Below, one piece after another: positions 1 through 7,874 of a DNA stretch of 19,889 nt (position 1 is its first letter; every line of letters begins with the position of its first letter). The stretch comes from an uncultured Gammaproteobacteria bacterium (GTDB lineage Bacteria; Pseudomonadota; Gammaproteobacteria; GCA-001735895). The stretch spans positions 1-19,889 of the forward strand of contig CALZHS010000051.1 in assembly GCA_945787265.1 (NCBI GenBank), read 5' to 3'. The position numbers were made by a program, and so were the translations under genes. The notes beneath the pieces are model-generated. The model saw nothing but the letters and a program-made list of their open reading frames with translations. It made no database searches and had not been told where the DNA came from.

Positions 1-87
1 CTGCGCCTGATCGAACGCATCGGAATGCTGCCATTTGTCGTCTACCGCGTGCTGCTTGGCGTTGTAATTCTGGTGCTGCTGAGCTGA
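1..87 (+). CDS. uppP: Undecaprenyl-diphosphatase UppP (C-terminal end only)
   Basis: The window opens inside this gene; only the last 28 residues are visible, in frame from base 1 to a TGA stop at 85-87. The tail contains LIERIGMLPFVVYRVLLG followed by a hydrophobic end, which matches the last transmembrane helix of UppP/BacA. That integral membrane enzyme dephosphorylates undecaprenyl diphosphate to recycle the lipid carrier for peptidoglycan synthesis. The catalytic residues lie upstream of the window, so the call rests on the C-terminal signature alone. It is 11 bases upstream of the VanZ-like gene on the same strand, so the two are probably co-transcribed. Confidence 0.8.
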   Translation: MRLIERIGMLPFVVYRVLLGVVILVLLS

Positions 88-98
88 AAAGAGGCAGT

Positions 99-506
99 AT
101 GACTCAAACTGGTGATAATCCGCGTTCCCCGTTAAGACTGGCAGTGGCCTGGTATATTATCGGCGCGACCATGCTGCTGGGTGTTGCCGTGGGCTCGCTG
201 GTACCGAGTCCCGATATCGGTGTCAGTGACAAGCTGTCGCACCTGGTAACCTATTTTTTACTGGCGGGCTGGTTCAGCCTGTTGGCGACAAACCGTATCA
301 GATTGGGCTGGACCGTGATCGGCCTGATCGCGTACGGCATGTTAATCGAACTGTTACAGGGTATGACGTCTTATCGCTACCCGGAGTGGGGTGATGTACT
401 CGCTAACGGAATCGGTGTCCTGGCTGGCATCCTGCTGTATTTTTCGCCGCTGTCGCGGTTGCTCCGATTCGTCGACTCCAGGCTAGCTCGACTGTGGTTG
501 CAATAG
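99..506 (+). CDS. VanZ-like family membrane protein
   Basis: A 135-residue protein with about four predicted membrane segments (roughly residues 14-35, 46-64, 68-88 and 102-118). The family signature is visible: a SDKLSHLVTYFLLAG stretch after the first helix, then IELLQG and WGDVLANGIGVLAG, the polar-in-membrane pattern of VanZ-like proteins. The biochemical role of stand-alone VanZ-like proteins is not known; VanZ itself gives low-level teicoplanin resistance, and that should not be transferred here. The ATG at 99 has a good ribosome-binding site, GAGG at 91-94. Its 3' end overlaps the 3' end of the convergent cca gene by 24 bases. Adjacency to uppP suggests, as inference only, a cell-envelope role. 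Confidence 0.8.
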   Translation: MTQTGDNPRSPLRLAVAWYIIGATMLLGVAVGSLVPSPDIGVSDKLSHLVTYFLLAGWFSLLATNRIRLGWTVIGLIAYGMLIELLQGMTSYRYPEWGDVLANGIGVLAGILLYFSPLSRLLRFVDSRLARLWLQ

Positions 507-1721
507 CGCTTTTTCGTGTTCGATTAAGCGCAACCGTTCCCTCTGAATCGCCTGTCCCATGGCCTTGCCGGTGAGTCCCTGCTGCTGGATCTCGCTGAGA
601 TCAAGATGGCGCAGCTTGTCCGCAAGCTCCAGCAGGAAGTCGGCCTGTCGGTAAGGGTCGTCTCCCGATCCCGCGCGACCGCGAATATCGGCGCGGCAGG
701 CATCGAGCATTTTTTGAAATCTTAGTGGCTTGCGCAAGCTGTCTGCCCTGGTAAATAACTTTAACAGGGTAGACGCTTTAAGTTCCATGGCACGGTGTAC
801 CAATAGATGCAACTCGGTCGTAATCAGGGCAAGCTCGGTATGCGCCTTCGGAACCCGCCAGCGCTTGCAGAATGCCTTGACTGGCTTCTTGCCGCGCGCC
901 TCGTGGCCATGATGACCTGGTAGCACCGAGGCGGGTGTTATTGCTTTACCCAGGTCATGCATCAGGACGGCAAACCGGGTTTCGTTATCGTGGCCGAGTG
1001 CGGCGCTCGCCTGCAGCGCCATCATGACATGCAGTCCGGTATCGATCTCGGGATGGTATTTGGCATTTTGCGGTACGCCGAAGAGGGCATCAATCTCCGG
1101 AAACAGGCGCACCAGCACGCCACAGTCACGCAGGGTGTTAAAGAATACAGCGGGATCTGCCTCATCGAGGGCACGCGATAATTCGGACCATACCCGTTCC
1201 GGCACCAGGGCATCGAGTTCGCCGGATTCGCCGATCTGCCGGATCAGGTCGCAGGTATCATTGGCAACGCTAAAACCCAGTTTATGAAATCGCGCCGCGA
1301 AGCGGGCAACGCGCAGTACCCGCAGTGGATCTTCGACAAATGCATCAGAAACATGTCGCAGTATGCGGTTTTCGATGTCTCTCTGACCGCCGTAAGGATC
1401 GACCAGGTTGCCCTGGTCGTCTTCCGCTATTGCGTTGATGGTCAGATCACGACGCAACAGGTCCTGCTCGATGGTGGTTGCAGGGTCGGTGCTGATCGCG
1501 AACCCTTTGTAACCCGGCCCTGTTTTACGTTCGGTACGGGCCAGCGCGTATTCCTGCTTGCTTTCGGGGTGTAGAAAGACCGGGAAATCCTTGCCGATCG
1601 CCTTGTAGCCGGCGGCCTCCATCTGTTCCGGCGTGGCACCGGTTACCACCCAGTCGATGTCGTTAACCGGCAGTCCGAGCAGGCGATCGCGTACACAACC
1701 GCCGACACGGTATACCTTCAC
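483..1721 (-). CDS. cca: Multifunctional CCA-adding enzyme (tRNA nucleotidyltransferase)
   Basis: A 412-residue protein, the same length as E. coli Cca. It builds or repairs the 3'-CCA end of tRNAs from CTP and ATP without a template, in the cytoplasm. Visible motifs: the GG motif near G7-G8, the metal-binding DxD at D21/D23 (NDIDWVV), RRDLTINAIA, EDPLRVLRVARFAARF, and an HD-domain signature MHDLGK around residue 255, which in E. coli carries phosphatase/phosphodiesterase activity. The start is a GTG at 1721-1719. It overlaps the TGA of the upstream NDUFA9-like gene (GTGA at 1721-1718), so translation is probably coupled. It is the last gene of the rhlB operon. No intrinsic terminator is seen after it; its end overlaps the VanZ-like gene. 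Confidence 0.96.
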   Translation of the reverse strand: MKVYRVGGCVRDRLLGLPVNDIDWVVTGATPEQMEAAGYKAIGKDFPVFLHPESKQEYALARTERKTGPGYKGFAISTDPATTIEQDLLRRDLTINAIAEDDQGNLVDPYGGQRDIENRILRHVSDAFVEDPLRVLRVARFAARFHKLGFSVANDTCDLIRQIGESGELDALVPERVWSELSRALDEADPAVFFNTLRDCGVLVRLFPEIDALFGVPQNAKYHPEIDTGLHVMMALQASAALGHDNETRFAVLMHDLGKAITPASVLPGHHGHEARGKKPVKAFCKRWRVPKAHTELALITTELHLLVHRAMELKASTLLKLFTRADSLRKPLRFQKMLDACRADIRGRAGSGDDPYRQADFLLELADKLRHLDLSEIQQQGLTGKAMGQAIQRERLRLIEHEKALLQPQSS

Positions 1722-2686
1722 AGATGCTCCTCTGGATTGCCGGGTTGCGGGTACTCCCTGCGGAAACTGTCGTAGTTGTGCTTGTTACCAAACATGGCTG
1801 GCAAACCCTTGAGGTACTGGCGCAGGCTGGTTTCGCAGTGATCGCCATCGGTGCAGACATTTTCGGTCTGCAAAGAGCGGTAATTGTCCATGGTAAACAA
1901 CTTGCCGGGCAGATTCTGCAGGATCAGTGCCTGCAGGCGCGAGAGCCCATTGTTCAGCGGCATGACGCGAACCGGAAGCTGCAACGTATCGATGATTAAC
2001 TCGAGGATCTGGCGCAACGTGAAAACCTCGGGTCCGCAAACCGTGTAGCGTTTGGCGTATGTTTCCCGATTGTCGATCGCGTTGACCATTTTTTCGACCA
2101 GGTCACCGACGTAGACCGGGGCCAGTTTGCTGTTGGGGCAGGCGAGCGGGAAATAACCGAAGAACAGTTTCAATATGCCGGCAAATCGGTTGATGAAATC
2201 GTCGTCCTTGCCAAACACGACCGAGGGTTGGAAGCTGGTGACGTGCAGGCCACGCTGGCCGAAGGTGTGTAACAGATTCTCGCCTTCTCCCTTGGAACGC
2301 AGGTACAGGCTACTGCCGGTCGCCTGGTCAGCGCCGAGCGCGCTCACGTGCAGCAGGCGTTTGATACCGCCATCGCTGCAGGCTTCGACGACGGCCTTGA
2401 TAAAATCAACGTGGTAACGGCGAAAATCACCCTTGCGTCGCTCATGCAGAATACCGACCAGGTTAATAACGGCCTGTTGCCCTTCGCACAGCTTATTTAA
2501 CTCGTTGCTGTCGGTAATGTTGGCTTCCAGCAGGCGAATGTTGGGGTGGACCAGCAGCTCACGATTTCGATGCGGTCTGCGACTGGGCACGGTAACCTGC
2601 CAACCCCGATTGGCGAGTGCAAACGCCAGTTGTTTGCCGATAAAGCCGCTGCCGCCGAGCAGTAATATGTTGCGCTGTTTCCTCAT
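1718..2686 (-). CDS. NDUFA9-like NAD(P)-binding SDR-family protein
   Basis: A 322-residue atypical short-chain dehydrogenase/reductase. The N-terminal Rossmann fold has the glycine motif GGSGFIG at residues 11-17, followed by SRRPHR, a typical end to the second strand in NADP-binding members. Later stretches (INLVGILHE, LLHVSALGA, LRSKGEGE, SFQPSVVFG) match bacterial relatives of the complex I accessory subunit NDUFA9. The YxxxK catalytic pair is replaced by a Y-L-R-S-K arrangement near residue 130, so dehydrogenase activity is uncertain. The role in bacteria is not established. Its ATG overlaps the rhlB stop (ATGA at 2686-2683) and its stop overlaps the cca start, giving a compact three-gene operon. 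Confidence 0.88.
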   Translation of the reverse strand: MRKQRNILLLGGSGFIGKQLAFALANRGWQVTVPSRRPHRNRELLVHPNIRLLEANITDSNELNKLCEGQQAVINLVGILHERRKGDFRRYHVDFIKAVVEACSDGGIKRLLHVSALGADQATGSSLYLRSKGEGENLLHTFGQRGLHVTSFQPSVVFGKDDDFINRFAGILKLFFGYFPLACPNSKLAPVYVGDLVEKMVNAIDNRETYAKRYTVCGPEVFTLRQILELIIDTLQLPVRVMPLNNGLSRLQALILQNLPGKLFTMDNYRSLQTENVCTDGDHCETSLRQYLKGLPAMFGNKHNYDSFRREYPQPGNPEEHL

Positions 2687-3981
2687 ACTGCCTTTTTTTT
2701 GTTTTGATGCTGGTGACGCGGTGGTCGCTTGTTGTGCCTGGGGCGCTGTGGTTTGCCGCTGCCGGGCCTTGGCTTAACGCGGCCACCTTTCATTTTAACC
2801 GGGGGTTTGGGTTCGATCAGCAGGTCATTGGTGATCGGCATCGTCGGAATCGGGCGCCTGGTATAGGCCTCGATATCGATAAGGTTCATTGCCAGGTCTT
2901 CACAGGCAAAGCTGATCGCGACACCCGATTTACCGGCTCGCGCGGTGCGTCCTACCCGATGCACGTAGTCTTCGCCGAGTTCCGGCAGGTCATAGTTGAA
3001 TACATGCGTGACGTCGGGAATATGCAATCCACGCGAGGCGACATCGGTCGCCACCAGGATCGAATATTCGCCATCGTGGAATTTCTTCAGCAGCGACTCG
3101 CGCTTGTTTTGATGGATGTCCCCGGATATGATCGCGGCCGAAATGCCGTTACCCTGCAGGTATTCCCAGATGCGAATCGTGGCATGCTTGGTGTTGGCAA
3201 AGATGATGCTGCGCTGCGGCTGCAGTTTCTTTATCAGTCCCAGCAACAGGGGTATCTTTTCATGGTTGGCCGGGTGGTAAACGCTTTGTTCGATCCGGTC
3301 CACCGTGGGCGAGTCAGCATCGATCTTGATCAATTGTGCCTGGTTCATATGCTCGTAGGCGAGCTCCATCACTTTTTGTGCCATGGTCGCCGAAAACAGC
3401 ATGTTGAGACGCTTTTCGGGCTCGGGCAGGCGTCTTAGCATGAAGCGCACGTCGGCAATGAAACCCATATCAAACATGCGATCGGCCTCGTCGAGCACCA
3501 TTGCTTCAACGGACTTGAAGTCGAATAATCGCTGTTTAAAGAAATCGATCAGGCGCCCCGGGGTGCCGATGAGGATATCTACCGGCTCGTCGAATTGACG
3601 CTTTTGCTGTTCGTAGGCCTTGCCACCGTAGCAGATCGCAAGCCTGAGCGGTAACTTGCGCAGCAGTCTTTCCGCGTCCTTGTGGATTTGAATGGCCAAC
3701 TCGCGCGTCGGTGCCAGGATTAAAGTGCGGGGTTTACCCGGGGCCGTCGCGGGTTTGTCCGAGTGCAGGATCCGCTGCGCACAGGCGAGCAGAAATGCCA
3801 GTGTCTTGCCGGTGCCGGTCTGTGCCTGTCCGGAGACATCTTTACCTGACAGTAGCAGGGGTAGTGCCTGCTGCTGTATCGGGGTGCAGTAAACCATATC
3901 GATCTCTGCGAGTGCATCGAGCAAGCGTTGGTCGAGCGCCAGTGAGCTGAACTGCTGCTCGGTTAAGTGTTGTTGCCCCAT
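2683..3981 (-). CDS. rhlB: DEAD-box ATP-dependent RNA helicase RhlB
   Basis: A 432-residue DEAD-box helicase with all core motifs: Q motif TPIQQQALP near 33, Walker A AQTGTGKT (53-60), PTRELA (91-96), TPGR (150-153), DEAD (164-167), SAT (197-199) and HRVGRTARAG (341-350). A basic tail rich in proline, lysine, arginine and histidine runs from about residue 385 to the end, as in RhlB proteins, where such tails bind RNA or partners. RhlB unwinds structured RNA; in E. coli it works with RNase E in the degradosome. The choice of RhlB over RhlE or SrmB rests on overall resemblance and on its position divergent from trxA-rho, the usual gammaproteobacterial arrangement. It heads an operon with the NDUFA9-like gene and cca. 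Confidence 0.9.
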   Translation of the reverse strand: MGQQHLTEQQFSSLALDQRLLDALAEIDMVYCTPIQQQALPLLLSGKDVSGQAQTGTGKTLAFLLACAQRILHSDKPATAPGKPRTLILAPTRELAIQIHKDAERLLRKLPLRLAICYGGKAYEQQKRQFDEPVDILIGTPGRLIDFFKQRLFDFKSVEAMVLDEADRMFDMGFIADVRFMLRRLPEPEKRLNMLFSATMAQKVMELAYEHMNQAQLIKIDADSPTVDRIEQSVYHPANHEKIPLLLGLIKKLQPQRSIIFANTKHATIRIWEYLQGNGISAAIISGDIHQNKRESLLKKFHDGEYSILVATDVASRGLHIPDVTHVFNYDLPELGEDYVHRVGRTARAGKSGVAISFACEDLAMNLIDIEAYTRRPIPTMPITNDLLIEPKPPVKMKGGRVKPRPGSGKPQRPRHNKRPPRHQHQNKKKAV

Positions 3982-4135
3982 GCTATCGCGTATTCTCTCA
4001 GGTTAAATGCTTAATCGGAGTATGGTAGCAAATTGCATGAAAACCTGCGCTGTGATTTGAAAAAGCTGTTTTCGATCCCCATATCTATAATCAGGGCAGG
4101 CGGATACCTAGCATTTTTTCGCCACATTTGCATTA

Positions 4136-4164
4136 TTGACAGTTAAAACTGATACGACTAAATT
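4136..4164 (+). promoter_or_regulatory. Candidate sigma-70 promoter for trxA
   Basis: A perfect -35 hexamer TTGACA at 4136-4141 is followed after 17 bases by TAAATT at 4159-4164, which matches the -10 consensus at 4 of 6 positions. Transcription would begin near 4171, leaving a leader of about 33 bases before the preferred GTG start. It lies in the 222-base divergent region between rhlB and trxA. I could not find an equally convincing promoter for rhlB on the other strand. Confidence 0.6.
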
Positions 4165-4203
4165 GTTGGTCCACTTGATTAAGCCATGGGGCTGGAGACG
4201 CGC

Positions 4204-4530
4204 GTGAGTGAGAAAATTGTATACCTTTCGGATGAAAGCTTTGAATCGGATGTGCTGCAGGCAGAGCAGCCAGTGCTGGTTGATTACTGGGCAGAATGGT
4301 GCGGACCCTGCAAGATGATTGCCCCGATCCTGGAAGAGATAGCCGATGAATACGATGGTCGACTCACTGTAGCCAAGCTCAATATCGATGACAATGCCAA
4401 TACACCGCCCAAGTACGGTATTCGCGGCATTCCGACACTGATGCTGTTCAAGGGTGGCGCCGTCGAGGCGACCAAGGTCGGCGCGTTGTCGAAATCCCAG
4501 TTAACCGCGTTCCTGGACAGCAATATCTAG
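4204..4530 (+). CDS. trxA: Thioredoxin 1
   Basis: A classical 108-residue thioredoxin, a cytoplasmic dithiol reductant that serves ribonucleotide reductase and other targets. The active site WCGPC has its cysteines at 33 and 36, and the cis-proline is in GIPTL at 77, matching E. coli TrxA when the initiator Met is counted. I chose the GTG at 4204 because it begins [10 protein letters not shown], the normal family start, and has GGAG at 4194-4197, six bases upstream. The in-frame ATG at 4186 would add MGLETR, lies close to the predicted transcription start and lacks a ribosome-binding site. Next downstream is rho, the conserved gammaproteobacterial order. As in other species it may be the reductant for the NrdA encoded later in this window. 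Confidence 0.95.
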   Translation: MSEKIVYLSDESFESDVLQAEQPVLVDYWAEWCGPCKMIAPILEEIADEYDGRLTVAKLNIDDNANTPPKYGIRGIPTLMLFKGGAVEATKVGALSKSQLTAFLDSNI

Positions 4531-4732
4531 GCCCAAACAGCCCCAGAAAAGATCGAAAAAAGGGTCGTTGATTGAGGTAGACGACCCTGAATTACTGTGC
4601 TAACCTCTTTTTAATCGTTGCCGTATCTCCGCGGCATTCCTGAACAAAAAAACCAATTACATTTCCTGACATTACCCATAGGCCGTCCTGACGTCTTAAT
4701 TCCCCAACCCTGCATATAGGGCACTCTTAAAA
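4531..4732 (+). promoter_or_regulatory. rho: rho leader region
   Basis: A 202-base untranslated stretch between the trxA stop and the rho ATG. In E. coli the rho leader is long and mediates Rho autoregulation; the length here fits that, although no rut-like C-rich tract was proved. It contains a hairpin at 4561-4588 (listed separately) and no leader peptide that I could support. The rho ATG at 4733 has only a weak ribosome-binding site (AGGG around 4717). No strong internal promoter was recognised, so rho may depend on read-through from trxA. Confidence 0.45.
4556..4588 (-). terminator. Hairpin with a U-tract only on the minus strand
   Basis: AGGGTCGT at 4561-4568 pairs perfectly with ACGACCCT at 4581-4588 (8-bp stem, 12-base loop). 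On the plus strand it is preceded by A's (4556-4561) and followed by GAATTACTG, so it does not look like a terminator for trxA. Read on the minus strand, the stem is followed directly by a run of T's, the layout of an intrinsic terminator for antisense transcription coming back from rho. Function is inferred from layout alone. Confidence 0.5.
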
Positions 4733-5989
4733 ATGAATCTAAACGAGCTCAAGCAACATACCGTTCCCGACTTAATCGAAACTTTAAAATCAATGGGTGG
4801 TGATCACTCGGCGCGCATGCGGCGCCAGGACATCATCTTCAGCATCCTCAAGTCCCAGGCCAAGAAGGGCGAAGATATCTTCAGTGAAGGGGTGCTGGAA
4901 ATCCTGCAGGACGGATTTGGTTTCTTGCGCTCTGCCGACAGTTCTTACCTGGCCGGTCCCGATGATATCTATGTTTCCCCGAGCCAGATCAGGCGTTTCA
5001 ACCTGCGCACTGGCGATACCGTCAGTGGCAAAATCAGACCACCTAAAGATAACGAGCGTTATTTTGCACTGCTGAAAGTTGATCAAATCAATTTTGATCT
5101 GCCAGAAAACGTCAAGCACAAGGTTCTGTTCGAAAACCTGACACCGCTGCACCCTAACAGCCGCATGGTACTCGAACGCGGCAACGGCAGTACCGAGGAT
5201 ATCACCGCACGGATTATCGACCTGGTGTCACCGATCGGAAAGGGCCAGCGTGGCCTGGTGGTCTCGCCGCCAAAAGCGGGTAAGACCCTGATGCTGCAGA
5301 ATATTGCGCAAAGCATCGCCAGCAATCATCCCGACTGTTACCTGATTGTGCTGCTGATAGACGAGCGTCCGGAAGAAGTCACCGAGATGGCGCGTATGGT
5401 CAAGGGTGAGGTGGTGGCCTCGACATTCGACGAACCCGCCAGCCGCCACGTGCAGGTTGCCGAAATGGTCATCGAGAAAGCCAAGCGCCTGGTGGAACAC
5501 AAGCGGGATGTGGTCATTCTGCTGGATTCAATAACGCGCCTGGCGCGAGCCTACAACACCACGATTCCTTCTTCGGGCAAGGTGCTTACCGGTGGTGTTG
5601 ACGCCCATGCACTGCATCGGCCGAAACGTTTTTTTGGTGCGGCGCGAAATATTGAAGAGGGCGGCAGCCTGACGATACTTGCCACCGCACTGATTGAAAC
5701 CGGTTCCAAGATGGACGAAGTCATTTACGAGGAATTCAAGGGCACCGGCAACATGGAAATTCACCTCGATCGACGCATCGCTGAAAAACGCGTATTCCCG
5801 GCGATCAACATCAACCGCTCGGGTACCCGCCGCGAGGAGCTGTTGATCGATCAGGAGGAACTGCAAAAAGTCTGGATCCTGCGCAAGTTTCTGCACTCGA
5901 TGGATGAGATCGAGGCGATGGAATTTGTGCTCGGACGCATGCAGTCCAGCAAGACCAACCTGGAATTCTTCGATCAAATGAAGAAATAG
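4733..5989 (+). CDS. rho: Transcription termination factor Rho
   Basis: A 418-residue Rho, one residue shorter than E. coli Rho and collinear with it. It is a hexameric RNA-dependent ATPase/translocase that ends transcription at Rho-dependent sites. Domains in order: the N-terminal helical domain (NLNELKQ), a cold-shock-like RNA-binding domain with GFGFLRS at about 61-67, then the ATPase core with Walker A PPKAGKT (K181, K184), Walker B VILLDS (D265), the Q-loop KVLTGGV (283-289), and [11 protein letters not shown] near 337. One oddity is His292 in [12 protein letters not shown], where I expect Asn ([12 protein letters not shown]). It lies downstream of trxA, and only 7 bases before the glycosylase gene, which is likely to be co-transcribed. 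Confidence 0.98.
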   Translation: MNLNELKQHTVPDLIETLKSMGGDHSARMRRQDIIFSILKSQAKKGEDIFSEGVLEILQDGFGFLRSADSSYLAGPDDIYVSPSQIRRFNLRTGDTVSGKIRPPKDNERYFALLKVDQINFDLPENVKHKVLFENLTPLHPNSRMVLERGNGSTEDITARIIDLVSPIGKGQRGLVVSPPKAGKTLMLQNIAQSIASNHPDCYLIVLLIDERPEEVTEMARMVKGEVVASTFDEPASRHVQVAEMVIEKAKRLVEHKRDVVILLDSITRLARAYNTTIPSSGKVLTGGVDAHALHRPKRFFGAARNIEEGGSLTILATALIETGSKMDEVIYEEFKGTGNMEIHLDRRIAEKRVFPAININRSGTRREELLIDQEELQKVWILRKFLHSMDEIEAMEFVLGRMQSSKTNLEFFDQMKK

Positions 5990-5996
5990 GTGTCGT

Positions 5997-6506
5997 GTGG
6001 CCCGGGTTCGATCGTTTGAACCGATTATTGGTCGCCGTCCCCGAATCCTGATTCTCGGCAGTATGCCCGGCGTGGCTTCACTTGAAGCCGTCCAGTATTA
6101 TGCACATCCGCGCAATGCATTCTGGCCGATCATGAGCGAATTGTTTGGTATCGATCATCGGGCCGATTACGCAGCGCGCGCGGCCGAGCTTGGTAAACAG
6201 CCGCTGATACTCTGGGATACCCTGCAAGCCTGTCAACGACCCGGCAGTCTCGACTCGAGTATCGATGTCAAAACGGCACGCGCCAATAATTTTACGGACC
6301 TGCTGCAACGTTTCCCCGGGATTCGTGCAATCCTGTTCAACGGCGCGACCTCTGAAAAGTATTTCCGGCAACTGGTGCTGCCGACCTTGCGCACAACGTC
6401 CGAACTCACCTTATTGAGGATGCCGTCCACCAGTCCGGCGCATGCGGGGATGAGTTTTGAACAAAAGCTTGGGGCCTGGCGGCAATTGCTGGATTTTATC
6501 GACTAG
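5997..6506 (+). CDS. DNA-deoxyinosine glycosylase, UDG superfamily (family 6, HDG-like)
   Basis: A 169-residue single-domain protein of the uracil-DNA glycosylase superfamily. The first motif LILGSMPGVASLE (18-30) is followed by QYYAHPRNAFW (33-43), whose Asn40 matches the position of the proposed catalytic Asn of family 6 enzymes. The second motif is PSTSPAHA (143-150). Family 6 (HDG) members remove hypoxanthine formed by adenine deamination, starting base excision repair; some are annotated as Mug-like or G/U mismatch glycosylases. The start is GTG at 5997, 7 bases after the rho stop, so it is probably expressed from the trxA-rho transcript. Its stop overlaps the stop of the convergent metallopeptidase gene by 4 bases (CTAG at 6503-6506). 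Confidence 0.85.
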   Translation: MARVRSFEPIIGRRPRILILGSMPGVASLEAVQYYAHPRNAFWPIMSELFGIDHRADYAARAAELGKQPLILWDTLQACQRPGSLDSSIDVKTARANNFTDLLQRFPGIRAILFNGATSEKYFRQLVLPTLRTTSELTLLRMPSTSPAHAGMSFEQKLGAWRQLLDFID

Positions 6507-7423
6507 GACTTGAGCAGCTTTTTGCGCACGTGCGCCATCGGTGCGTCGTCGTTGAAAACCACCTGGTCGTTTTCGAGGCTTACCCCGAGCGAGGTCCACA
6601 ACGCATCGAGATCAACCGGGTAGGGGTCTGCTTTCGTCTTCAGGTATAAAGGCACGAGAACGTCGAGACCGATAGCACGGTCGGCTGATTCAAATACTTC
6701 CATCGCGCTCGAGCTGGCGTGCATCGACAGGCCCGCGTCGAGAACGCCGCGCAGCGCGTCCCGCAGGCTCAGGCGGTTGTCGGTCAATTTGCGGATTTCG
6801 ATATCGGCAAGCATGCAGAAGATGGCACCGCCCCAGTAGGTGCGTCCCCAGGTCGGGGTTCGGTCCAGTCCTCGGTCTCCATTCCTGGGTAATCCCTGTG
6901 GCATACGGTTAATGAAACCGTTCCAGACAAATTCCTCGGTCAGATGCCCTTGCTGCGCACGCGCAATCGATTCGACATAGGTCGCGAGCCCTTCGAGCCA
7001 CCAGCGATGGGCATAGGGCACATCGGCCATCGCCAGGTGGACCATTTCATGCACCATAATCCAGTCCTTGCGCAGCATTTCCGGCGTTATATTCTCACCG
7101 ACCACGATTCGCAGGTGGCCGAAGCGCACCGCGTGTCCGTCAGTAACCTGCAGATCGATGTGTACGCTTGTTACCGGAAAGCGGCCGTAATACTGATGCA
7201 CGGTTTGAGTCGAGTAGAGGACCCACTCGAGCAACATGTCCTTCTTGCCGCGTAACACGCGATCACGGATTTCTACGCTGATACGGCTATCATCGATGTC
7301 GAAGGCGAATTCTGTATCGCTGATGGTTTCAATTTCGGGTTCGTCCGCCCAAAGCATGCCGGAGAAAACCAGCAGCAGGACCAGTAGCGGTTTCAACAAG
7401 ACTCCCGTTATTCTTTTATCCAT
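6503..7423 (-). CDS. Exported gluzincin-type metallopeptidase, uncharacterised
   Basis: A 306-residue protein with a probable Sec signal peptide (MDKRITGV, hydrophobic core about 8-23, likely cleavage after the Ala near residue 26). It is therefore predicted to be periplasmic. The zinc-peptidase signature is HEMVH at 125-129, followed by WWLEGLATYVE (141-151), in which Glu144 fits the third zinc ligand of gluzincins. The HExxH-(14)-E spacing resembles the MA-clan, aminopeptidase-M1-like domain. The substrate is unknown and I cannot name the family more exactly. It is the last gene of a likely minus-strand operon, 27 bases after the GFA gene. Its ATG at 7423 has no clear Shine-Dalgarno sequence, so the start is chosen because it precedes the signal peptide. 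Confidence 0.8.
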   Translation of the reverse strand: MDKRITGVLLKPLLVLLLVFSGMLWADEPEIETISDTEFAFDIDDSRISVEIRDRVLRGKKDMLLEWVLYSTQTVHQYYGRFPVTSVHIDLQVTDGHAVRFGHLRIVVGENITPEMLRKDWIMVHEMVHLAMADVPYAHRWWLEGLATYVESIARAQQGHLTEEFVWNGFINRMPQGLPRNGDRGLDRTPTWGRTYWGGAIFCMLADIEIRKLTDNRLSLRDALRGVLDAGLSMHASSSAMEVFESADRAIGLDVLVPLYLKTKADPYPVDLDALWTSLGVSLENDQVVFNDDAPMAHVRKKLLKS

Positions 7424-7450
7424 GCTGTGACTTTACCCGGTGGCAAAGGT

Positions 7451-7864
7451 TCATTCATCGGGACCCTGTTCTTTATGCTGTGCATTCAGACCCGCATCGT
7501 ACCAGCCGGCGCGGTCTCGCCAGAAAATATTGTCTTGCGGTTCGATACCCGGGTCTTCGCTCAGGGATCCGGCCGGTATAACCAGCTTGCCACTCTTGAG
7601 GCTGGTGTAAGGGACCAGCGAACCGCAATGGGTGCAAAAGCATTTCGATATGATGCCGGGTTTATCGGGGGTGTAACGTTTGATCAGTTCCTCCCCGGTC
7701 AGCCATTTGATACGGTCGGTACTGGTGAAAATATTAGCTGCATGGGCGGTGCCGGTGGAACGTCGGCACTGACTGCAGTGGCACAGATGAAACTCGTCAA
7801 AGGGTCCGGTAACCTGGAACTGGACCTGCCCACAAAGACAGGCACCTTTTATCGCTTGATTCAT
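7451..7864 (-). CDS. GFA-family zinc protein (glutathione-dependent formaldehyde-activating/CENP-V domain)
   Basis: A 137-residue protein filling a single GFA domain. The cysteine pattern is diagnostic: CLCG (C9, C11), CHCSQC (C28, C30, C33) and CFCTHC (C75, C77, C80), which bind one structural and one labile zinc. Gfa of Paracoccus was described as joining formaldehyde to glutathione, but most family members have unknown functions, so no reaction is assigned. The ATG at 7864 has GAGG about 10 bases upstream. It lies 10 bases downstream of the aminotransferase gene and 27 bases upstream of the metallopeptidase gene, all on the minus strand. Confidence 0.88.
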   Translation of the reverse strand: MNQAIKGACLCGQVQFQVTGPFDEFHLCHCSQCRRSTGTAHAANIFTSTDRIKWLTGEELIKRYTPDKPGIISKCFCTHCGSLVPYTSLKSGKLVIPAGSLSEDPGIEPQDNIFWRDRAGWYDAGLNAQHKEQGPDE

Positions 7865-7874
7865 CCTGGCAACC

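Noticed and set aside
2704..3438. 244-codon open frame on the plus strand
   Set aside because: It lies entirely opposite rhlB, which has complete helicase motifs. It has no family resemblance and is a shadow frame.
483..3981. rhlB, NDUFA9-like and cca linkage as a novel system
   Set aside because: The NDUFA9-like/cca pairing and rhlB divergent from trxA-rho both look like ordinary proteobacterial gene order.
4186..4203. ATG at 4186 as the trxA start
   Set aside because: It adds six residues absent from thioredoxins. The GTG at 4204 has a proper GGAG site and gives the family N-terminus.
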